Source: Acidimicrobiaceae bacterium
GTDB lineage: Bacteria > Actinomycetota > Acidimicrobiia > Acidimicrobiales > UBA8190
Assembly: GCA_003453695.1 (NCBI GenBank)
Contig: DMNK01000028.1
Coordinates: forward strand, 15,593 to 22,870
Direction: 5' to 3'
DNA length: 7,278 nucleotides
Both the position numbers and the translations under genes were made by a program. The notes beneath the pieces are model-generated. The model had not been told where the DNA came from and did not search any database. It saw only the letters and a list, made by a program, of their open reading frames with translations. Position 1 is the first letter of the stretch. Each line of letters starts with the position of its first letter. Positions 1-5,290 of this stretch are shown one piece after another.

Positions 1-1
1 C

Positions 2-196
2 CGGATGGGCTCGGGCAAGGGGAATCCCGAACACTGGGTGGCGGTGGTGCGTCCCGGCCGCATCCTCTTCGAGCTGGCCGGTGTGGAGCCCGTCCTGGCC
101 AAGGAGGCCATGGACCGCGCCATCCAGAAGCTGCCCTTCAAGGCCAAGTTCGTGGTGCGCCCCGGCACCCACGGCGCGGCCGAGGTGGAGGTCTGA
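2..196 (+). CDS. rplP: 50S ribosomal protein uL16, C-terminal part (5' end outside window)
   Basis: The reading frame is open at the left edge, so only the last 64 residues are present; the Met codon at 5 is internal and not the start. The visible sequence begins with the conserved Arg-Met-Gly-Ser-Gly-Lys-Gly segment and continues with [14 protein letters not shown], both typical of uL16. By family knowledge uL16 binds 23S rRNA near the central protuberance and the A site and helps position tRNA. The Arg at 2-4 aligns with E. coli Arg81, the residue hydroxylated there by YcfD. The frame ends in a family-like [11 protein letters not shown] segment and TGA at 194-196. It is followed after 2 bases by rpmC, whose Shine-Dalgarno sequence lies inside this gene. 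Identity is near certain; the missing N-terminal half cannot be judged. Confidence 0.97.
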   Translation, partial: RMGSGKGNPEHWVAVVRPGRILFELAGVEPVLAKEAMDRAIQKLPFKAKFVVRPGTHGAAEVEV

Positions 197-198
197 CC

Positions 199-786
199 GT
201 GGTGAGCGCCGCTGAGCTGCGTGAGCTCGACTACGAGGAGCTCGAGACCCGTCTCGACGAGTACCGCCGCGAGCTGCTCAACCTGCGCTTCCAGGTGGCC
301 ACCGGGCAGCTGGACAACACGGCGCGCCTGGGCCAGGTGAAAAAGGACGTGGCCCGGGTCCTCACGCTGCTGCGCGACTACGAGATCGCCATGGCCGAGG
401 GCCGCACCATCGAGCCCGCCCCGCCCGTGGAGCGCCGTCCCCGGCGCCGCCCCGAGCGCGCCCGGGAGGAACAAGAGGCCTTCGAGGACGAGCACCCCGA
501 GGAGGTGCTGGCCGACGAAGTCGCCGAGGCCACAGAGGAGGTCCAGCTAGAGGGGCTCCTCGAGGACGACGACACCGTCGAGGCCGAGGTCCTCGAGGCC
601 GAGGACGAGGCCCAGTCCCTCGGTGCCCTGGGAGCGGACGACGAGCAGTCCCCGGGGGCGGGGGAGGCCGAGGAGCCCGAGCCGGCCGAGGAGAAGCGGC
701 CCCGGCTGCGCCGCCGGCGGGGCCGGACCAAGGCGGCTGAGGACGAAGACGCAGAGGCCCAGGCGGCCGACGGGGAGGAGCAGTGA
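199..786 (+). CDS. rpmC: 50S ribosomal protein uL29 with long acidic C-terminal extension
   Basis: Residues 4-66 are a normal uL29: two helices forming a coiled-coil hairpin, with the family motif [13 protein letters not shown] at 28-40 and [13 protein letters not shown] at 48-60. uL29 sits on 23S rRNA beside uL23 at the peptide exit, where trigger factor, SRP and the Sec channel dock. The family is usually 60-75 residues, but this protein has 195. Residues 79-89 are Arg-rich; 90-165 hold 33 Asp/Glu in 76 residues and no Lys or Arg; 166-178 are again Lys/Arg-rich; and the end is acidic. The tail looks disordered and matches no domain I recognise. Its codons keep G or C in third position like the rest of the gene, and it ends at the rpsQ start (TGATG), so it looks genuinely coding. 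GTG at 199 is chosen because GGAGG at 187-191 lies 7 bases upstream; GTG at 202 is the alternative. Confidence 0.93.
   Translation: MVSAAELRELDYEELETRLDEYRRELLNLRFQVATGQLDNTARLGQVKKDVARVLTLLRDYEIAMAEGRTIEPAPPVERRPRRRPERAREEQEAFEDEHPEEVLADEVAEATEEVQLEGLLEDDDTVEAEVLEAEDEAQSLGALGADDEQSPGAGEAEEPEPAEEKRPRLRRRRGRTKAAEDEDAEAQAADGEEQ
773..780 (+). promoter_or_regulatory. Shine-Dalgarno site of rpsQ
   Basis: GGGAGGAG lies inside the last codons of rpmC, 5 bases before ATG at 786. It favours that ATG over the in-frame GTG at 783, which would be only 2 bases away. Ribosomes finishing rpmC would cover this site, so coupling or re-initiation is likely (inference). Confidence 0.7.
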
Positions 787-1064
787 TGGCCGAGGGCGAT
801 GCCGGGACACCGCAGCGCGGCGTCCGCAAGGTGCGAGAGGGCACGGTGGTGTCCGACAAGATGGCCTCCACCGTCGTGGTGGCCGTGGTCGAGCGCGTCC
901 GCCACGCCCGCTACGGGAAGACGGTGCAGCGCACCACCAAGCTGTACGCCCACGACCCCACCGACGACGCCAAGGTCGGCGACAAGGTGCGGGTCATGGA
1001 GACGCGGCCGCAGTCAAAGACCAAGCGGTGGCGGGTCACCGAGGTGCTGGAGCGTGCCCGGTGA
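786..1064 (+). CDS. rpsQ: 30S ribosomal protein uS17
   Basis: This 92-residue protein carries the uS17 OB-fold pattern: a first strand containing GTVVSDKM, a conserved VGDKVRV segment and the [18 protein letters not shown] ending. uS17 is a primary binder of 16S rRNA and stabilises the 5' domain early in 30S assembly. The length is at the upper end of the usual 80-90 residues because of a short hydrophilic N-terminus of about 12 residues. The start ATG overlaps the rpmC stop by one base (TGATG). The stop TGA overlaps the GTG start of rplN by four bases. In the classical E. coli arrangement this is the last gene of the S10 operon; here nothing separates it from the spc genes. Confidence 0.97.
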   Translation: MAEGDAGTPQRGVRKVREGTVVSDKMASTVVVAVVERVRHARYGKTVQRTTKLYAHDPTDDAKVGDKVRVMETRPQSKTKRWRVTEVLERAR

Positions 1065-1429
1065 TCCAGCAGGAGTCGCGGCTCAAGGTGGCCGACAACT
1101 CGGGCGCCCGCGAGGTGCTGTGCATCAAGGTGCTGGGCGGGTCGCGCCGGCGCTATGCCGGCATCGGCGACGTGTTCGTGGCTACCGTCAAGGACGCCAT
1201 CCCCGGTGCCGGCGTGAAGAAGGGTGAAGTCGTGAAGTGCGTGGTGGTGCGCACCGCCAAGGAGCGGCGGCGTCCCGACGGCAGCTACATCAGGTTCGAC
1301 GAGAACGCGGCGGTGCTCATCAACGAGCAGCAGCAGCCCCGGGGCACCCGCATCTTCGGCCCCGTGGGCCGCGAGCTGCGGGACAAGAAGTTCATGCGCA
1401 TCGTCTCGCTCGCTCCGGAGGTGCTGTGA
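1061..1429 (+). CDS. rplN: 50S ribosomal protein uL14
   Basis: The 122-residue length is exactly typical of the family. It opens with [20 protein letters not shown], the usual uL14 N-terminus, and contains the [39 protein letters not shown] core and a [28 protein letters not shown] end. uL14 binds 23S rRNA at the subunit interface, takes part in bridges to 16S rRNA, and is the docking site of the silencing factor RsfS. The frame is open far upstream, but similarity begins only at GTG 1061, which overlaps the rpsQ stop as GTGA and has GGAG at 1049-1052, 8 bases before it. The stop overlaps the rplX ATG by one base. Confidence 0.97.
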   Translation: MIQQESRLKVADNSGAREVLCIKVLGGSRRRYAGIGDVFVATVKDAIPGAGVKKGEVVKCVVVRTAKERRRPDGSYIRFDENAAVLINEQQQPRGTRIFGPVGRELRDKKFMRIVSLAPEVL

Positions 1430-1740
1430 TGCGCATCAAGAAGGGTGACACCGTGCAGGTGCTGTCGGGAAAGCACCGCGGCAAGCGGGGCCAGGTCATG
1501 CGGGCCATGCCCAAGGCGGGCAAGGTCGTGGTGGAAGGGGCCAACATGGCCAAGCGCCACACCAAGCCCCGCGGCGCCACCATGCAGGGCGGCATCATCG
1601 ACAAGGACATGCCGTTGCCGGTGTCGTCGGTGGCCATCGTGTGCCCGGGGTGCGGCGAGCCCTCCCGGGTGGGCATCCGCTTCGACGAGCAGGGGCGCAA
1701 GCTCCGGGTGTGCCGCAAGTGCGGGACGGACCTGCCGTGA
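1429..1740 (+). CDS. rplX: 50S ribosomal protein uL24, zinc-ribbon (C+) form
   Basis: The 103-residue protein starts with [21 protein letters not shown], a KOW motif that binds 23S rRNA. uL24 initiates 50S assembly and lies near the exit tunnel. The C-terminal part has two CxxC pairs, Cys72/Cys75 (CPGC) and Cys95/Cys98 (CRKC), separated by [18 protein letters not shown] sequence, forming a likely zinc ribbon. From memory, M. tuberculosis uL24 lacks these cysteines, so this is the C+ variant. ATG 1429 is preceded by GGAGG at 1417-1421 with 7 bases of spacing, inside the end of rplN. The stop TGA overlaps the GTG start of rplE (GTGA). Confidence 0.96.
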   Translation: MRIKKGDTVQVLSGKHRGKRGQVMRAMPKAGKVVVEGANMAKRHTKPRGATMQGGIIDKDMPLPVSSVAIVCPGCGEPSRVGIRFDEQGRKLRVCRKCGTDLP

Positions 1741-2312
1741 CCGCCCCCGCCGCCACCCGGGCCAAGCCGCGCCTGAAGGACCGCTACGACACGGTGCTGC
1801 GCGCCCAGTTGAAGGACCAGCTCGGGCTGTCCAACGTCATGGAGGTGCCCCGCCTCGAGAAGATCGTGGTGAACATGGGCGTGGGCCGGGCCACCCAGCA
1901 GCCGTCGCTGGTGGAGGGCGCCGTGCGCGACCTCCAGACCATCACCGGCCAGAAGCCGGCCGTGACCAAGGCCCGCAAGTCGATCGCCAGCTTCAAGCTG
2001 CGCGAGGGCATGACCATCGGCGCCAAGGTGACCATGCGCGGCGACCGGGCCTGGGAGTTCCTGGACCGGCTCATCTCGCTCGCCATCCCCCGCATCCGCG
2101 ACTTCCGGGGGCTCCCGCCCAACTCCTTCGACGGCAGGGGCAACTACACCTTCGGGGTCTCCGAACAGCTCATCTTCCCCGAGGTCGACTACGACCGCAT
2201 CGACACCACCAGAGGAATGGACATCACCATTTGCACGACCGCCCGCAACGACCAGGAAGGCCGCGCCTTCCTGCTCGCCTTCGGGTTCCCGTTCAGGCAG
2301 GAGAACGTCTAG
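1737..2312 (+). CDS. rplE: 50S ribosomal protein uL5
   Basis: This is a 191-residue uL5, slightly longer than the usual 179-187 because of an Ala/Lys/Arg-rich N-terminus. Family motifs are clear: [18 protein letters not shown] at 33-50, [20 protein letters not shown] at 71-90, and the C-terminal [20 protein letters not shown] region. uL5 forms the 5S rRNA-binding central protuberance with uL18 and contacts P-site tRNA. The start is GTG 1737, overlapping the rplX stop by four bases; only a weak purine-rich stretch (about 1721-1730) serves as ribosome binding site, so expression probably depends on coupling to rplX. Longer upstream starts would fall inside rplX and encode no uL5-like sequence. 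The next gene begins 4 bases after the TAG. Confidence 0.97.
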   Translation: MTAPAATRAKPRLKDRYDTVLRAQLKDQLGLSNVMEVPRLEKIVVNMGVGRATQQPSLVEGAVRDLQTITGQKPAVTKARKSIASFKLREGMTIGAKVTMRGDRAWEFLDRLISLAIPRIRDFRGLPPNSFDGRGNYTFGVSEQLIFPEVDYDRIDTTRGMDITICTTARNDQEGRAFLLAFGFPFRQENV

Positions 2313-2316
2313 CACC

Positions 2317-2502
2317 ATGGCCAAGAAGGCACTCATCGAGAAGCAGAAGCGGACACCGAAGTTCAAGGTGCGCGCCTACACCCGCTGCCGCCGCTGCGGC
2401 CGGCCCAAGGCCGTGTACCGCAAGTTCGGGCTGTGTCGGATCTGCCTCCGGGAGTTGGCGCACGCCGGGGAGATCCCCGGCGTGACCAAGGCGAGCTGGT
2501 GA
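2317..2502 (+). CDS. rpsZ: 30S ribosomal protein uS14, zinc-binding type
   Basis: The 61-residue length and the sequence fit the short zinc-containing uS14 form (rpsZ, also called rpsN type Z). Two CxxC pairs are present: Cys24/Cys27 (CRRC) and Cys40/Cys43 (CRIC), flanked by [19 protein letters not shown] and [16 protein letters not shown]. uS14 binds the 3' major domain of 16S rRNA in the 30S head. Many actinobacteria carry this form in the spc cluster and a second, cysteine-free copy elsewhere that is induced on zinc starvation; whether that paralog exists here cannot be seen. AGGAG at 2299-2303 lies within the end of rplE, with a rather long 13-base spacing to the ATG. Confidence 0.97.
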   Translation: MAKKALIEKQKRTPKFKVRAYTRCRRCGRPKAVYRKFGLCRICLRELAHAGEIPGVTKASW

Positions 2503-2510
2503 GGGGAGGC

Positions 2511-2516
2511 GAGGAG
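2511..2516 (+). promoter_or_regulatory. Shine-Dalgarno site of rpsH
   Basis: GAGGAG lies 8 bases before ATG 2525 but only 2 bases before the in-frame TTG 2519. The spacing selects the ATG as the rpsH start, which also gives the standard uS8 N-terminus [14 protein letters not shown]. Confidence 0.75.
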
Positions 2517-2524
2517 CGTTGACC

Positions 2525-2923
2525 ATGACCGACCCCATCGCCGACATGCTCACCCGCATCCGCAACGCCAACACGGCCATGAAGGACACGGTGCGCATGC
2601 CCAGCTCCAAGCTCAAGGAGAACCTGGCCCGCCTCTTGGAGAAAGAGGGCTACATCGAGGGTTTCTCGGTGCAGCCCGCCTCCACCCGCCCCGGCAACGA
2701 CCTCGAGATCGTCTTGAAGTACGCCCCCGACCGCACCCGCACCATCGGCGGGCTGCGCCGGGTGTCCAAGCCGGGGCTGCGCATCTACGTCCAGGCCGAC
2801 AAGATGCCCCGGGTACTGGGCGGCATGGGGGTGGCCGTGGTCTCCACCAGCCAGGGGCTCATGACCGACCGTGAGGCGCGCAGCAAGCGGGTGGGCGGGG
2901 AGGTGCTCTGTTATGTCTGGTGA
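2525..2923 (+). CDS. rpsH: 30S ribosomal protein uS8
   Basis: The 132-residue length is typical. It begins [16 protein letters not shown], has the KEGYIEGF segment near residues 40-47, and ends with the conserved [20 protein letters not shown] stretch (residues 111-130) followed by Val-Trp. uS8 binds helix 21 of 16S rRNA and organises the platform side of the central domain. In E. coli it also represses spc translation by binding the rplE leader, an element that imitates its rRNA site. I cannot see such a structure at the rplE start here, where the start overlaps rplX and there is no leader. The gene is separated by 22 bases from rpsZ and 19 bases from rplF, the roomiest junctions of the ribosomal block. 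Confidence 0.97.
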   Translation: MTDPIADMLTRIRNANTAMKDTVRMPSSKLKENLARLLEKEGYIEGFSVQPASTRPGNDLEIVLKYAPDRTRTIGGLRRVSKPGLRIYVQADKMPRVLGGMGVAVVSTSQGLMTDREARSKRVGGEVLCYVW

Positions 2924-2942
2924 GCAGGGGAGCTGAGCAGTC

Positions 2943-3482
2943 ATGTCGAGAGTGGGACGTTCGCCCATCGCCGTGCCCAGCGGGGTGACGGTCGACATCG
3001 CCGGCGGCACGGTCACCGTGACCGGGCCGCAGGGCAGCCTGGCGCGCTCGCTTCCCGCACCGATCACCGTGCGCCAGGAGGACTCCACCCTGCTCGTGGA
3101 GCGCCCCGACGACGAGCGCCACAACCGGGCGCTGCACGGCCTCACCCGTTCGCTGCTGGCCAACATGGTGACCGGGGTGACGGCGGGCTTCTCCAAGGAG
3201 CTCGAGATCGTGGGTGTGGGATACCGGGCCCAGGCCCGGGGCCCCGGCGCCCTCGAGCTGGCTCTCGGCTTCTCGCATCCCGTCATGGTGGACGCGCCCG
3301 AGGGTGTCACCTTCGAGGTGCCGGTGCCCACCCGCATCGTGGTGCGGGGCATCGACAAGGAGAAGGTGGGCCAGGTGGCGGCCGACATCCGCAAGATCCG
3401 CAAGCCCGAGCCCTACAAGGGCAAGGGCGTGCGCTACGCCGGCGAGCGCGTCCTGCGCAAGGCCGGCAAGGCGGCCAAGTAG
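2943..3482 (+). CDS. rplF: 50S ribosomal protein uL6
   Basis: This 179-residue protein has the normal uL6 length and the two related alpha/beta domains (about 1-80 and 81-179). It starts [15 protein letters not shown], contains [20 protein letters not shown], and ends with the signature [16 protein letters not shown] (143-158). uL6 binds 23S rRNA near the sarcin-ricin loop and the GTPase-associated centre. AGGGGAG at 2926-2932 precedes the ATG by 10 bases. The end of the gene is only 2 bases from rplR, so the two are probably translationally coupled. Confidence 0.97.
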   Translation: MSRVGRSPIAVPSGVTVDIAGGTVTVTGPQGSLARSLPAPITVRQEDSTLLVERPDDERHNRALHGLTRSLLANMVTGVTAGFSKELEIVGVGYRAQARGPGALELALGFSHPVMVDAPEGVTFEVPVPTRIVVRGIDKEKVGQVAADIRKIRKPEPYKGKGVRYAGERVLRKAGKAAK

Positions 3483-3484
3483 CC

Positions 3485-3850
3485 ATGACCATCACCGCAG
3501 CCAAGAAGCGCAGCCTGCGCCTCCGTCGTCACGCCCGGGTGCGCAAGCACGTGAGCGGCAGTGCCGACCGCCCCCGCCTCGCCGTGTCCCGCTCCACCCG
3601 CCACATCTCCGCCCAGGTCATCGACGACGTGGCCGGCCGCACCCTGGCCCAGGCCACCACCGTCGAGCCGACGCTGCGCGCCGGGTCCGGCACCAAGGTG
3701 GAGCAGGCGGCGGCGGTGGGACGCCTCGTGGCCGAGCGGGCCAAGGCGGCAGGGGTGGCCCGCGTCGTATTCGACCGCGGCGGCAACCGGTACCACGGGC
3801 GGGTCGCCGCCCTGGCCGATGCCGCCCGCCAGGCAGGACTGGAGTTCTGA
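3485..3850 (+). CDS. rplR: 50S ribosomal protein uL18
   Basis: A 121-residue uL18 with a basic N-terminal tail ([19 protein letters not shown]), the [20 protein letters not shown] segment, and a C-terminal [20 protein letters not shown] end. It binds 5S rRNA with uL5 in the central protuberance. The GGNRYHGR wording resembles actinobacterial uL18 as I remember it. The ATG follows the rplF stop by 2 bases and has only a weak upstream purine run (AAGGCGG, 3468-3474). The stop overlaps the rpsE ATG by one base (TGATG). Confidence 0.97.
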   Translation: MTITAAKKRSLRLRRHARVRKHVSGSADRPRLAVSRSTRHISAQVIDDVAGRTLAQATTVEPTLRAGSGTKVEQAAAVGRLVAERAKAAGVARVVFDRGGNRYHGRVAALADAARQAGLEF

Positions 3851-4404
3851 TGGTGCTCGAAGGACAGTTCGAAGAGCGCACCATCCGGGTCAACCGGGTG
3901 GCCAAGGTCGTGAAGGGCGGCCGGCGCTTCTCCTTCACCGCCCTCATGGTGGTGGGCGACGGCAACGGCCGGGTGGGCCTCGGCTACGGCAAGGCCAAGG
4001 AGGCCGGGCTCGCCGTGCAGAAGGGCATCGAAGAGGCGCGCAAGAACATGTTCGACGTGCCGCTGGCCGGGACGACCATCACCCACCCCATCATCGGTGA
4101 GGCCGGCGCCGGGCGCGTCATGCTCAAGCCGGCCGCCCCCGGTACCGGGGTGATCGCCGGCGGCGCCGCCCGTGCCATCCTCGAGATGGCCGGCATCCAG
4201 GACATCCTGTGCAAGTCGCTGGGCTCCTCCAACGGCATCAACGTGGCCCATGCCACCATCGCCGGGCTGCGGGACCTCCGCCGTCCCGAGGACGTGGCCC
4301 GGCTGCGGGGGCTGCCCGCCGACGAGCTCGTGCCCAAGGGCGTGCTGCGCGCCTATCGCGAGCGCCAGCGCGCCGCTGATCTGTTCCAGGACGTCGGCTC
4401 GTGA
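3850..4404 (+). CDS. rpsE: 30S ribosomal protein uS5
   Basis: This 184-residue uS5 contains the N-terminal double-stranded RNA-binding-like domain, with [20 protein letters not shown] and [16 protein letters not shown], and the C-terminal domain with [18 protein letters not shown] and [16 protein letters not shown]. uS5 lies at the mRNA entry side and influences decoding accuracy; changes in the VVKGGRRF loop give spectinomycin resistance in other bacteria, and the loop here looks wild type. A tail of roughly 20 residues extends past the core, within the range seen in the family. The frame is open long before 3850, but similarity begins at this ATG, with GGAG at 3841-3844 five bases upstream. 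The stop overlaps the rpmD GTG by four bases. Confidence 0.97.
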   Translation: MVLEGQFEERTIRVNRVAKVVKGGRRFSFTALMVVGDGNGRVGLGYGKAKEAGLAVQKGIEEARKNMFDVPLAGTTITHPIIGEAGAGRVMLKPAAPGTGVIAGGAARAILEMAGIQDILCKSLGSSNGINVAHATIAGLRDLRRPEDVARLRGLPADELVPKGVLRAYRERQRAADLFQDVGS

Positions 4405-4721
4405 CCCCGGCCCGCTCGCGCTCCGGCGCCTCGGCGGACGCCCAGGCGGCCCTGCGCGTCACCCAGGTCCGGTCGTCGGCGTCCACCAAGCCCAAGCACC
4501 GCGGCACCCTGCGGGCCCTCGGCCTGCGGGGGGTGGGCCGGTCGCGGGTGCTGCCCGACCGCCCCGACGTGCGGGGCATGATCGCCCGGGTTCCGCACCT
4601 GGTCGAGGTGACCGAGGCCAGCGCCGAGGAGCTCGCCTCGGAGCGGGAGAAGATCGAGGCGGTGCGGGCCACCCACCGCGCCGCCGAGAGGCGCGCCACC
4701 ACACCGGGCGGGACGACCTGA
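4401..4721 (+). CDS. rpmD: 50S ribosomal protein uL30 with N- and C-terminal extensions
   Basis: Residues 18-72 are the uL30 core: [20 protein letters not shown], then [16 protein letters not shown] and [14 protein letters not shown]. uL30 is a small alpha/beta protein binding 23S rRNA domain II near 5S rRNA. The family is usually about 60 residues; this one has 106, with 17 extra residues in front (Ser/Ala/Arg-rich) and about 34 behind (a charged, helix-prone segment [20 protein letters not shown]). No GTG, ATG or TTG codon lies closer to the core, so GTG 4401, overlapping the rpsE stop as GTGA, is the only reasonable start; AGGA at 4388-4391 is a fair ribosome binding site. uL30 is absent from some bacterial lineages, and its place between rpsE and rplO is the usual one. 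Confidence 0.94.
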   Translation: MTPARSRSGASADAQAALRVTQVRSSASTKPKHRGTLRALGLRGVGRSRVLPDRPDVRGMIARVPHLVEVTEASAEELASEREKIEAVRATHRAAERRATTPGGTT

Positions 4722-4732
4722 GAGGACACGCC

Positions 4733-5221
4733 ATGAAGCTGCACGACCTCCGCCCCCCGGCCGGGGCGCACCGCGCCCGGCGCCGGGTGGGGCGCGGCAT
4801 CGCCGGCAAGGGCGGCAAGACGGCCGGCCGCGGCACCAAGGGCCAGGGCGCCCGCGACACCATCCCCCTCGGCTTCGAGGGCGGGCAGCTGCCGCTGGCC
4901 CAGCGCATCCCCAAGCTGAAGGGCTTCCGCAACCCCTTCCGGGTGTCCTACGCGGCTGTGAACCTGGACACCCTGGAGGCACTCGGCGCCGACACCGTCG
5001 ATCCGCAGGTGCTCCGCGAGGCCGGGCTGGTGCGCAAGGGTGCGCTGGTCAAGGTGCTCGGACGAGGGGAGTTGCACCGGGCCGTGACCGTGAAGGTGCA
5101 CGCCGTGTCGGCCTCGGCGCGGGCCGCCGTCGAAGGGGCCGGCGGCAGTGTCGAGCTGTTGCCCATGCCCTTCGGCCACGGCCGTCCACCAGCGCGGGGG
5201 AACGCGCTCACCAACCGCTAG
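4733..5221 (+). CDS. rplO: 50S ribosomal protein uL15
   Basis: A 162-residue uL15, slightly above the common 144-150. The flexible basic, Gly-rich N-terminus (RRRVGRGIAGKGGKTAGRGT and KGQGAR) threads into 23S rRNA in the family. It is followed by GFEGGQLPLAQRIPKLKGF and a globular C-terminal domain with VSASARAAVEGAGGSVEL. uL15 is a late-stage 50S assembly protein. AGGA at 4723-4726 lies 6 bases before the ATG. The last residues (HGRPPARGNALTNR) extend beyond the usual end. After the TAG comes the 69-base gap before secY, the longest non-coding stretch in the window. Confidence 0.96.
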   Translation: MKLHDLRPPAGAHRARRRVGRGIAGKGGKTAGRGTKGQGARDTIPLGFEGGQLPLAQRIPKLKGFRNPFRVSYAAVNLDTLEALGADTVDPQVLREAGLVRKGALVKVLGRGELHRAVTVKVHAVSASARAAVEGAGGSVELLPMPFGHGRPPARGNALTNR

Positions 5222-5227
5222 CCTTTC

Positions 5228-5274
5228 TGCTCCGGGTCTCCGGACACCGGTCGCTGCGCTCCGGATCCGGAGCA
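5228..5274 (+). repeat. Imperfect inverted repeat between rplO and secY
   Basis: TGCTCCGG at 5228-5235 is the exact reverse complement of CCGGAGCA at 5267-5274. Pairing continues inward for four more positions (5236-5239 with 5263-5266), two of them G-U in RNA, giving a stem of about 12 pairs around a 23-base loop. The loop itself holds CCGG-ACA-CCGG at 5240-5250, a small hairpin. No T-run follows, so it does not look like an intrinsic terminator. It ends 6 bases before the secY Shine-Dalgarno core, so a role in secY translation, mRNA processing or stability is possible (inference). Confidence 0.6.
5258..5273 (+). repeat. Perfect 16-base palindrome upstream of secY
   Basis: GCTCCGGATCCGGAGC is identical to its reverse complement. 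It shares its right half with the longer inverted repeat at 5228-5274, so in RNA the two folds would exclude one another. As DNA it could be a dimeric protein site; as RNA a short hairpin with a GATC loop. No known operator is recognised. Confidence 0.6.
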
Positions 5275-5280
5275 CGTGGG

Positions 5281-5285
5281 AGGAG
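5281..5285 (+). promoter_or_regulatory. Shine-Dalgarno site of secY
   Basis: AGGAG, preceded by GGG (5278-5280), sits 5 bases before TTG 5291. An upstream in-frame GTG at 5276 would place this site inside the coding region, so the TTG is favoured as the start. Confidence 0.75.
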
Positions 5286-5290
5286 CGACG

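Noticed and set aside
412..786. uL29 tail as an artefact of a frameshift or lost stop
   Set aside because: The frame, codon pattern and tight junction with rpsQ (TGATG preceded by a good Shine-Dalgarno) fit a genuine coding tail. Only comparison with relatives would settle it fully.
378..953. Antisense open frames opposite the uL29 tail, Ser/Ala-rich
   Set aside because: I considered whether the real gene here might be on the - strand, since the uL29 tail is low complexity. The + frame is continuous with the uL29 core, keeps G/C third positions, and ends exactly at rpsQ, so it is the better reading.
1392..2366. Antisense open frame (324 codons) across rplX and rplE
   Set aside because: Fully shadowed by conserved ribosomal genes on the + strand; composition is typical of antisense GC-rich sequence.
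3214..3849. Forward open frame upstream of rpsE in the same frame, and similar forward frames at 623-1060, 1237-1428, 1641-1736 and 4172-4732
   Set aside because: These are upstream in-frame extensions overlapping rplF/rplR, rpmC/rpsQ, rplN, rplX and rpsE/rpmD; their translations are Arg/Pro/Ala-rich shadow sequence without family similarity.
5228..5274. Intrinsic terminator between rplO and secY
   Set aside because: The stem is GC-rich, but no T-tract follows; the next bases are CGTGGGAGGAG, the secY ribosome binding region.
5276..5290. GTG 5276 as the secY start
   Set aside because: It would put the AGGAG inside the gene and add five residues not seen in the family; TTG 5291 has ideal spacing.
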